A program made the translations under genes and the position numbers. Below, one piece after another: positions 16,539 to 23,800 of a stretch of 62,574 nt of DNA. Origin of the DNA: Hyphomicrobiales bacterium (GTDB taxonomy: Bacteria > Pseudomonadota > Alphaproteobacteria > Rhizobiales > Rhizobiaceae); the NCBI GenBank assembly GCA_900472625.1, contig UCIT01000066.1, forward strand, positions 1 to 62,574, given 5' to 3'. Position 1 is the stretch's first letter; every line of letters starts with the position of its first letter. The notes below the pieces were generated by a model. The model ran no database searches, was not told the DNA's origin, and was given only the letters and a program-made list of their open reading frames with translations.

Positions 16539-18947
16539 TCAGGTTTGAAAGAGCGATTTCCGGATGATGGCGTGAACGGCCCAATTGCCGTCGACGACCT
16601 GCGTAACGCCGAAATCAACTGCCGCGGACATCAGGGCGATCGCCTCGTCTTCGGCCAGTCCCTTGCTTTCCATGAGAAAACGGCGCGCTTTTCTGAACGC
16701 ATCCTTCATCGCCAGATCGAGGGAGGATTTCGCGTAAACCTCTCCCTGGCCCTTGCTTCCAAATTCCGCCAGATAGTTCGGATGGCTGAAGCCGATCAGG
16801 ATCCATTCGGTCTGCGTTTCAAGCAGGGGATAGCTGAGGTCGGCAAAGCGACCACCCTTTTTGTGCAGAACTACGGTCACAGTGCCGGTCATCGAGCATT
16901 CGATGGCCGTGCCGCCGAGTTCGCCGTCGCCCTGCGCGGCGTGCGGGTCGCCGATCGACAGAAGCGCACCCGGCACCGAGACAGGTAGGTAGACCGCAGA
17001 CCCCTTGCCAAGTCGCCAATTGTCGAGATTTCCGCCGAAATAGGAGGGTGGCACGGAATCGACCAGTTCCGCCTCGCGCGGCGCAACAGCAATCACCCCG
17101 AAATGGGGTCGCAGCGGAATGCGGACACCGGCTAAAACGGTCGAGCGGACCTCCACCGAGGCGGGATCGACGGGAACGCCTGGATAGTCGTAGGTCCGGT
17201 GCACAACACCGAAGGGATCGGTCTGTGGCTGCCATCGATAGGAATAGATTGCCTCAGCGTAGCCGTCATCCTCGTCTGCGAAGATCTCGTAGATCGTGAT
17301 GTTTTCCCGACCCTTCGGCTCCTGGATGAATTCGTTGTAGTGATAGCCCCACCAGGCAGCAACACTGCTTCCGAACGCGCGGCCTTCGTAGTCGGAGCTG
17401 CCGGACAGCCGCGGCGTAATCTCGTCGATGCGGACCTCGATGACATCGCCGGGCTCTGCATCCTTCACGTAAATCGGTCCGGTGCAGATGTGGACGCCAA
17501 AGCCTTCCCCGGCACCACGACCGTAGATGGAGGCATCGATCGGCCCGGCGCCGCGACGGTCGACAGCCTTTCGCTGGGCCGTCCAGTAGAAGACTTCTTC
17601 GGCAGCCACATCGCCGCGGATCATCAGATCCGGGGCATCTGAGGCGTGCTGGGTCAGGGTCTGGATCTCGACAGTATCGCCGGAGCGTATCTCGAGAACG
17701 GGCGCCAGGGCCCGACTGAGATAGCCCCAGTGGACGGTCGCGGCCGTCGCCGGCAGAACGTGATGCGTGGAGGCACTGTCGATCTCGGCGCTACCATCGG
17801 TCTCGCTGGACACATCTTCGGCATTGACTGCGCGCGACGGTAGCCGTCTGCCCGCGAGCGCCTTCAACGGCCAGCCGCGCTGTTCCGCATTTGTGTTCGC
17901 CGCCATCTGCTCGATGTGTCGGCTGCGAAATGCGCCGGGCGGCAGGCCGAAGCGCTCCTTGAACAGACGGTTGAAATTGGCAGCGTCGCCGAAGCCGCAG
18001 CTATAGGCAACGTCGGCGATCGGCAGGCGGATTTCGCCGGGGGCGACAAGCGCTCCCCGCGCCCGCTGAAGCCGGCGCTCACGTATGTAATGGCTGACGC
18101 TTTCGCCGTTTTGCACGAAGAGCTTCTGCAGATAGCGTTCCGATATGCCTTCCAGCCGGGCAATGCGCAGCGCGGTCAGTTCCGGCTCGTGAAGATGGCG
18201 TTCGATGCCGAGCGTCACGCGGTGGAACAGGGCTGCCGAGCCGGGACTCGTCGCAGAGTCCGATGTCTCGGCCTGCAGCACCACGGCCAAGAACAGGTCC
18301 GCGACCGCGCCTTCCAGCGAACGCCATTCCACGGCCGACAAGCTGTCCATCTCGGCAGCCGCCGTCTCGACCGTCCTCAGAAGGATGGTGGCAAGTCCGC
18401 CGGGAGCATAGTGCCGCGGCGCCTTCAGGGTCTGCAGACCGGCCTTGTGGGCAAGGAACAGACTATCGGCGATGGAAAGTGCGATCAGACGCGCCGTCTT
18501 GCCAAGCTGTATCTGCCAGTTGCCGCTAGGTGGCAGGATGATCAAACCGCCCTGTTCTACGAACAGCGTCTGGTTGCCGCTTTGCAGTTCGACACCGTCG
18601 TCAAGGGTCAGCAACGTGATCGGCAGGCCGGGCCGACGCCCGAGCGGCGACAGCACCTGTTCGCCGGCCGTTAGTCGAGCGAGCAGCATGCCCTCGCGTT
18701 CACCTCGCACCGCAGCCGCTACAAAACGCTCCAGCCCCACATCCGTCGCATCCGAGTTGAGGCCAAACTCGGCCAGAATATCTTGCCAGGCTCCCTTGCG
18801 GGAGCGAGGCGGATAAGCTTCGCTGACAAATTGCCTGATGGTCATCCCTACATCCGCAGTGGCGGCCGGAGCCGAGATGGCCGCCGGTTGAACCCCATGG
18901 GGTTCATATTGCACCTGCGAAGAAGAGAACACCAGTCTCCGTGTCAT
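16539..18947 (-). CDS. Fusion protein: AraC-family regulator + formamidase/acetamidase
   Basis: One 802-residue chain holds two complete modules. Residues ~1-345 are an AraC-type regulator: an N-terminal cupin-like ligand-binding region (~65-200) and a two-helix-turn-helix AraC domain (~250-345: LTALRIARLEGISERYLQKL, then IADVAYSCGFGDAANFNRLF). After a polar linker (~346-394), residues ~396-802 are a full FmdA/AmdA domain. It keeps the motifs of the stand-alone copy next door (VHWGYLSRALAPVLEI at ~405-420, GGNLDNWR at ~638-645, GDPHAAQGDGE at ~666-676). FmdA-type enzymes hydrolyse short aliphatic amides to ammonia and a carboxylate. The ATG overlaps the stop of the upstream formamidase gene. 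No frameshift is needed. I infer a substrate-sensing, self-regulating enzyme. Confidence 0.9.
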   Translation of the reverse strand: MTRRLVFSSSQVQYEPHGVQPAAISAPAATADVGMTIRQFVSEAYPPRSRKGAWQDILAEFGLNSDATDVGLERFVAAAVRGEREGMLLARLTAGEQVLSPLGRRPGLPITLLTLDDGVELQSGNQTLFVEQGGLIILPPSGNWQIQLGKTARLIALSIADSLFLAHKAGLQTLKAPRHYAPGGLATILLRTVETAAAEMDSLSAVEWRSLEGAVADLFLAVVLQAETSDSATSPGSAALFHRVTLGIERHLHEPELTALRIARLEGISERYLQKLFVQNGESVSHYIRERRLQRARGALVAPGEIRLPIADVAYSCGFGDAANFNRLFKERFGLPPGAFRSRHIEQMAANTNAEQRGWPLKALAGRRLPSRAVNAEDVSSETDGSAEIDSASTHHVLPATAATVHWGYLSRALAPVLEIRSGDTVEIQTLTQHASDAPDLMIRGDVAAEEVFYWTAQRKAVDRRGAGPIDASIYGRGAGEGFGVHICTGPIYVKDAEPGDVIEVRIDEITPRLSGSSDYEGRAFGSSVAAWWGYHYNEFIQEPKGRENITIYEIFADEDDGYAEAIYSYRWQPQTDPFGVVHRTYDYPGVPVDPASVEVRSTVLAGVRIPLRPHFGVIAVAPREAELVDSVPPSYFGGNLDNWRLGKGSAVYLPVSVPGALLSIGDPHAAQGDGELGGTAIECSMTGTVTVVLHKKGGRFADLSYPLLETQTEWILIGFSHPNYLAEFGSKGQGEVYAKSSLDLAMKDAFRKARRFLMESKGLAEDEAIALMSAAVDFGVTQVVDGNWAVHAIIRKSLFQT

Positions 18948-20185
18948 CGGCCGTCGAACACGCGCTTGCGGATCGAGCCGGTGACGCCCCAGTTGGCATC
19001 GACAACCTGCGTCACGGAAAAGTCCGCCGCCACCGACATCAGCGAAATCGCCTCGTCCTCAGAGAGATCGTGTACTGTCATCAGGAAGCGCCGAAGCTTG
19101 CGGAAGGCATCGCGCATGGCAAGGTCGAGGCTGGAGCGCTTCAGGATTTCCTGCTGGTGGTCGGGACCCAGTTCGGTCAGATAGTTGGCATAGCTGAAGC
19201 CGTAGACGGACCAGATGTCGTCGGTTTCGAGCAGCGGATGGTTCAGCCCCTCGAGAGCGGTCCTCGGCAGATCACCCTTTTTGTGGAGGATGAATTCGAA
19301 CTCTCCAGTCAGCGATATCTCGACAGCCGTGCCGCTGAGCTCGCTGTCGCCCTGCGAGGCATGGGCATCGCCGACGGAAAACAGGCCACCGGGCACGGCG
19401 ACCGGATAATACATGCGCGCGCCCGTCGTGATACGCCAGTCGTCCATGTTGCCGCCGGTATAGTTCGGCGGGATCGTGCTGACGAAATCGGCCTCGGCCG
19501 GCGCCAGGCCCATCGTTCCGAAATGCAGGCGGGCCGGCACCTTGATGCCAGCAAGAATGCCTTCCTTCTTGACGACGGTATCGTGGTCGACCTTGACGCC
19601 GGGATAGTCGATCGTCGCATGGACGATCCCGTCCGGATCGGTCTGCGGCGTCCAGAGGTAGGAGTAAAGGGCGGAGACGGAAGGTGGCTCGCTCATGTCG
19701 AGCTCGTAGATCGTCACCACCTCGCGCTGTTTCGGCTCCTCGATGAGATCGTTATACTGGAAACCCCAGTTGGCAGCCGGGTTCGAGCCGAAAAAGCGGC
19801 CCTCGTAGGCCGGATTGGCGCTTGGCCGGGGATAGGCGTTGAGAATGCGGACCTCGATCACGTCGCCGGGCTCGGCGCCTTCGATGGCGATCGGGCCGGT
19901 CAGAAGGTGAACACCGAGACCTTCGCCATTGCCGTACGTGAACGGTCCCTCGACCGCACCCGCCCCGCGACGGCCGATGGTCTTTTCGCCACTCGTCCAG
20001 CCAAAGATCTCTTCGGCCGCAGCGTCGCCCGCAACCATGCGATCGTAGTCGTCATTGGCATGGTGCGTAATGGTTTCGATGGTGACGCTGTCATGGGATT
20101 TGAGCGTCAGGACCGGCGCAAGCGTCTTGCTGAAATAGCCCCAGTGAACCGTGAAAGGTGTGGCCGGCAGATGGTGTTTTGTCAT
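18944..20185 (-). CDS. Formamidase/acetamidase (FmdA/AmdA family)
   Basis: A stand-alone 413-residue member of the FmdA/AmdA family, which hydrolyses formamide, acetamide or similar short amides in the cytoplasm, releasing ammonia. The family pattern runs the full length: FTVHWGYFSKTLAPVLTL at ~11-28, RRGAGAVEGPFTYGNGEGLG at ~72-91, GGNMDDWR at ~244-251 and GDAHASQGDSELSGTAVE at ~272-289. A GAGG ribosome site precedes the ATG. It is followed with a 4-bp overlap by the regulator-fused paralogue, so the two may form mixed oligomers or act on different amides. The substrate cannot be read from sequence. Confidence 0.94.
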   Translation of the reverse strand: MTKHHLPATPFTVHWGYFSKTLAPVLTLKSHDSVTIETITHHANDDYDRMVAGDAAAEEIFGWTSGEKTIGRRGAGAVEGPFTYGNGEGLGVHLLTGPIAIEGAEPGDVIEVRILNAYPRPSANPAYEGRFFGSNPAANWGFQYNDLIEEPKQREVVTIYELDMSEPPSVSALYSYLWTPQTDPDGIVHATIDYPGVKVDHDTVVKKEGILAGIKVPARLHFGTMGLAPAEADFVSTIPPNYTGGNMDDWRITTGARMYYPVAVPGGLFSVGDAHASQGDSELSGTAVEISLTGEFEFILHKKGDLPRTALEGLNHPLLETDDIWSVYGFSYANYLTELGPDHQQEILKRSSLDLAMRDAFRKLRRFLMTVHDLSEDEAISLMSVAADFSVTQVVDANWGVTGSIRKRVFDGR

Positions 20186-20231
20186 GGAAGACCTCGTTGG
20201 GAATAGGAATGGAAAGCGGGGACCGCGGGGA

Positions 20232-21848
20232 TCACTCGGCTGCCATTTTACTGAGGAAGCGTGCCGTCAGCGGATGGCGCGGCCTGTTCAGGAGTTCCCC
20301 GGTCGGTCCCTCCTCGATGATGGAGCCGCCGGAGAGAAACACGACACGATCGGCAACTTCCGCGGCAAACCGCAGCTGATGCGTGGAAATGATCATGGCA
20401 AGCCCGTCTTCCACCGCCAGGCGCCGGATGACTTCAAGCACCTCGTGGACCAGTTCCGGATCGAGCGCCGAGGTCGGCTCATCAAGGAGAAGAACTGCGG
20501 GGCTGGGCGCGACGGCGCGGGCAATCGCCACGCGCTGCTGCTGGCCGCCGGAGAGATGGCGCGGCAGGGCGTCTGCCCGGTGCGACAGTCCCACTCTTTC
20601 CAGCAAAGCGTCGGCCCTGCGATTGGCATCGAGCCGGGACAACCGCTGAACCCACTGCAAGGGATCCGCGACATTCTCCTTTGCCGTCAGATGGGCGAAA
20701 AGATTGAACTGCTGGAACACCATGCTGATGCCGACGCTGGCGCGCATTTGAGCGATCGCGCGCGGCGACAACGAACGTCCGCTTTCGTCGAGCGCCAGCG
20801 ACCGGCCGCCAACGTGGATGGAGCCCTGCTCCCAGCCTTCGAGCCGGTTGATGCAGCGCAGTAGCGTGCTCTTGCCCGAGCCGCTCGGCCCGAGCAGCGC
20901 CACCACTTCGCCGGCCTTCACCGTCAGGTCGATACCGTCGAGCACGACATTCTGGCCGTAGGCCTTGTGAAGGCCGCGCACCTCGACTGCGTCGACATTG
21001 CCGGCCAAACGCGCAGCACGGGCCTTTCGATCGCTTGACGCAGCGGCGGCGGCAACCTTCGCGGATGCCGGTGGCAGCGTATTCGATTCGACGATCAAGG
21101 CTGCAGGGTTAACGGCGTCAGGCACGACAGCGGCGGGAGCCACAGTGCGGCCTGGCGCCAATGCGCGGAAGAACCGCGCGAGCTGTTCCTTGGGCTTCGG
21201 GCGATCGAGATCGAGAAGAATCTCGACGACGATCTGGATGACGGCAATGGCACCTGTCAGCACCAGGTACATGAGACCGGATGCGCAAAATATCGAGAAG
21301 AAGTCGAAGGTGGCCGAGGCCAATTGCGTGCTTCTGAGCGTCAGTTCCTGAACGGACACGACGGATGCCAGCGAGGAATTCTTCAGCGCGCTCACCGCCT
21401 CGTTGCCGAGCGCCGGCACCATGGAGCGCATTGCCTGCGGTGCGATCACCCGTAGCATGATGGTACCCGGCGTCATGCCCAGCGCCTGCGCGGCGCTGAC
21501 TTGACCGCGATCAACACCAATGACATTCGCTCTGATAATCTCGGCGATGAAAGGCGCTTCATTGAGCGCCAGCGCCAGACTGGCGGCTTGGACGGCCGTC
21601 AGCTTGATGCCGATCATCGGCAGCACGTTATAGCAGAAGATCATCTGCAGGATCAGCGGTGTGCCGCGGAATATGATGGCGTAGGCGCGGGAAAACAGTG
21701 CAAGCGCACGGAAACGGCTGAGCTGCATGCCAGCCAGCACGAGCCCCATGAGCAGGCCGCCACCGAGACCGAACACCGTGATCAGCAACGTGTAGACAAT
21801 CCCCGTTATCAGATAGGGCTGGCTGAGATAGTGCAGAAAAAGATCCAT
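20232..21848 (-). CDS. Fused permease-ATPase of a polar amino acid/amide ABC transporter
   Basis: The permease and the ATP-binding subunit of a HisM/GlnQ-type importer are joined in one chain of ~538 residues. The start at 21848 (MDLFLHYLSQ) is preferred because AAGG is well placed; an in-frame GTG 12 bases upstream is possible. Residues ~10-215 hold about five membrane segments with the EAA loop (EAPFIAEIIRANVIGVDRGQ, ~100). An Ala/Pro-rich linker (~225-285) leads to the ATPase: Walker A GPSGSGKST (~322), Q-loop FQQFNLFAHL, signature LSGGQQQ (~433), Walker B LLLDEPTSALD (~455) and the H-loop His in ISTHQL. It pairs with the adjacent binding protein. Since amidases follow, the cargo may be an amide. 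Confidence 0.93.
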   Translation of the reverse strand: MDLFLHYLSQPYLITGIVYTLLITVFGLGGGLLMGLVLAGMQLSRFRALALFSRAYAIIFRGTPLILQMIFCYNVLPMIGIKLTAVQAASLALALNEAPFIAEIIRANVIGVDRGQVSAAQALGMTPGTIMLRVIAPQAMRSMVPALGNEAVSALKNSSLASVVSVQELTLRSTQLASATFDFFSIFCASGLMYLVLTGAIAVIQIVVEILLDLDRPKPKEQLARFFRALAPGRTVAPAAVVPDAVNPAALIVESNTLPPASAKVAAAAASSDRKARAARLAGNVDAVEVRGLHKAYGQNVVLDGIDLTVKAGEVVALLGPSGSGKSTLLRCINRLEGWEQGSIHVGGRSLALDESGRSLSPRAIAQMRASVGISMVFQQFNLFAHLTAKENVADPLQWVQRLSRLDANRRADALLERVGLSHRADALPRHLSGGQQQRVAIARAVAPSPAVLLLDEPTSALDPELVHEVLEVIRRLAVEDGLAMIISTHQLRFAAEVADRVVFLSGGSIIEEGPTGELLNRPRHPLTARFLSKMAAE

Positions 21849-21911
21849 GGTGGCCTTCACAATTCTTCAAGGAAACTGCGGCCGGAGACTGGATCCGGCC
21901 GCAAGACAGGA

Positions 21912-22826
21912 TCAGTCGGCAAGAACCAGCGAGGGAGCCTCGAGCTGGTCTTCCGGCAGGTTCCATTTCTTCATGAGCTCCTTCTGCAGACCGGACTTCT
22001 GGATTTCCGTCACGGCAGCCACCACTGCATCGCGGAAGGCGACGTTGTTGCGCGGCACGGCAATGCCGACCGAGTAGGGCAGCGTCACTGCAGTCGCCTT
22101 GCTGAGCTTGTCAGGATAGGCCTTGACGGCGCCATCGACCGTGTTGGCATCGTTGATGTAGGTATCGGCGCGGCCGGCCAGGATCGCCTGGATGCAGCTT
22201 TCATTATTGTCATAGAGCTGGATCTCCGGAGCCAGCTTGCCGGCAGCCTTGCATTCGGCTTCCAGGGCCTGAATGAGAGGGACCTCGACATAGCCTGTGT
22301 TTTCGGCCGCGATCGACCCGCACAACGAAAGGTTGATGCCGGTGATCTTCTTCGGATTGTCCTTGGCGACAAGCACGCCGTCGACGACCTTCAGGTAGGT
22401 CACGAAGTCGGCAGCCTTGGCGCGATCCTTCGTGGCATAGATGTCTGAGATCACGATGTCAGCTTGGCCGGTCTGCAGCGTCGTCAAAAGAGCGGCAAAG
22501 GTTACCGGCTTGTGTGTCAGCTTGAAGCCGAGGCAATCGCCGATTGCCTCGCCGAGATCGACGTCGAAGCCGATATACGTGTCCGGGTTGTTCGGATCGA
22601 TCGTTTCGTAGCCAGGCGTATGCGGATTGATCGCGTTCACCAGTGACTTGCCCTTCAGCGCAGGATACTTGGCCTGCAGATCAGCGCATGCGGCGGGCGC
22701 CGCATCGGCGCTCTGCGTTGACATAAGCGTTGTTCCGGCGACAGTCGCCACGAATAATTGTGCCATGACGCAAAGGCCCAACAATGGCTTCAGCGCGTGA
22801 TTGCTCCCATTTTTTAGCTTGATCAT
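21912..22826 (-). CDS. Periplasmic solute-binding protein of the ABC transporter
   Basis: A family-3-type extracellular solute-binding protein of 304 residues. The signal peptide covers ~1-43 (hydrophobic core LLGLCVMAQLFVATVAGTTL, cleavage near SADAAPA). Typical SBP_bac_3 features follow: YIGFDVDLGEAIGDCLGFKL at ~83-102, a domain-crossing ADIVISDIYATKDRAKAADF at ~122-141, and ADTYINDANTVDGAVKAYP towards the C-terminus. It is the first gene of the operon, 63 bp before the fused transporter. The ligand is probably a small polar compound; no residue pattern visible to me separates an amino acid from an amide. Confidence 0.93.
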   Translation of the reverse strand: MIKLKNGSNHALKPLLGLCVMAQLFVATVAGTTLMSTQSADAAPAACADLQAKYPALKGKSLVNAINPHTPGYETIDPNNPDTYIGFDVDLGEAIGDCLGFKLTHKPVTFAALLTTLQTGQADIVISDIYATKDRAKAADFVTYLKVVDGVLVAKDNPKKITGINLSLCGSIAAENTGYVEVPLIQALEAECKAAGKLAPEIQLYDNNESCIQAILAGRADTYINDANTVDGAVKAYPDKLSKATAVTLPYSVGIAVPRNNVAFRDAVVAAVTEIQKSGLQKELMKKWNLPEDQLEAPSLVLAD

Positions 22827-23800
22827 TTCCCGCTCCGTTCATGTGAGTGGTGCAGTGTTCTGCACTCGACGGAGCAAGCTTAATGAGGTTGTCGGCGGAG
22901 CCGTTGTCGCAAGCCGCACGATTTATTGTCGATTTTCGCCTTAAAAATCAGCGAAACGCAGGAGTGCCTATATAGTGGGCGGGAGCCGATAGTTTAATTG
23001 GCGGAATGCGGATCATTTGGGCTCTAGCGCTCATGCACGCGCTCCGCAATCGCAACTGGATCGCATTGGCACTTTGGGGACCGGCAGGGGAAGGAGCCTT
23101 GCCCGACCTGCTATGGGTACCTCCTGACATTGAAAGAGAAAATCCACAAAGTCGGCAATTGGCTTGGTTGCAGTCACGGCATGCGCCGCTGTTGTCTGGG
23201 AGGCCATTCATGAAAGCTGCAATGCGCGACGGCGTGGCAGTCATGCCGGAAACACGATTGGAGCCATCAACAGAATTACATTGAAAATGAGAAAGTTGGG
23301 TTTGCGGTTGGACAGGTATGCGTTGAGCAACGCTTACCGATCAGGAACCAACGGAACCCCGATGAAACTGACCCCTAGGGAAGAATTGCTGTATCCAACG
23401 GCGACCTGAACGGCCATGTGGACGGGACCCCGCTTTCCGATTGCAGCTGCTTCGGTTCATGAAAGTCGCAAGGCTCTCTCGGAGAGAAGCGGCCGCGACG
23501 AAGTGAAGTCAATCAAGCCCGATCTTGCGGGTTTCAATTCAAGAAGTTGTCACGTGAAGTGGACCCTTACAAAGTACGGGCGTTCCATCAAAACCAATTG
23601 TGTATTTTGTGACATTTGTCTGGCGATACGCGTCAAACGCGATATCAGCGAATGCGCTTTACAAAGTGTCTTGTAACTATATAGGAGGCTATCGCACTTC
23701 CCGCTAAGCGTGCGCAGTGATTGATACAAGAGAAGAAAACGGCAATGAAAATCGTGGCGTCTACAAACAGAGTCGCGCTCTTGCACGAGGGTGGCATCGC
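22827..23800. other. Gene-poor region between amidase operon and polysaccharide locus
   Basis: About 0.9 kb with no gene I can support. It should hold the promoter of the minus-strand transporter-amidase operon, and AraC-type sites would be expected at 22830-22980, but I cannot single out a binding site. A stretch around 23340-23580 carries phrases reminiscent of insertion-sequence ends or remnants (for example CTGACCCCTAGG near 23370 and AAGTGGACCCTTACAAAGTA near 23560), with no transposase frame. The base composition changes from GC-rich to AT-richer towards 23600, marking a boundary between the plasmid backbone/catabolic genes and the polysaccharide island. Confidence 0.4.

Noticed and set aside
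18941..20206. 421-codon plus-strand frame opposite the stand-alone formamidase gene
   Set aside because: It is an antisense shadow caused by high GC and biased codons. The minus-strand frame matches FmdA along its whole length.
23006..23284. 92-codon plus-strand frame in the gap before the Wzy-like gene
   Set aside because: It has no ribosome site or recognisable motif, and competing frames of similar length exist on the other strand.
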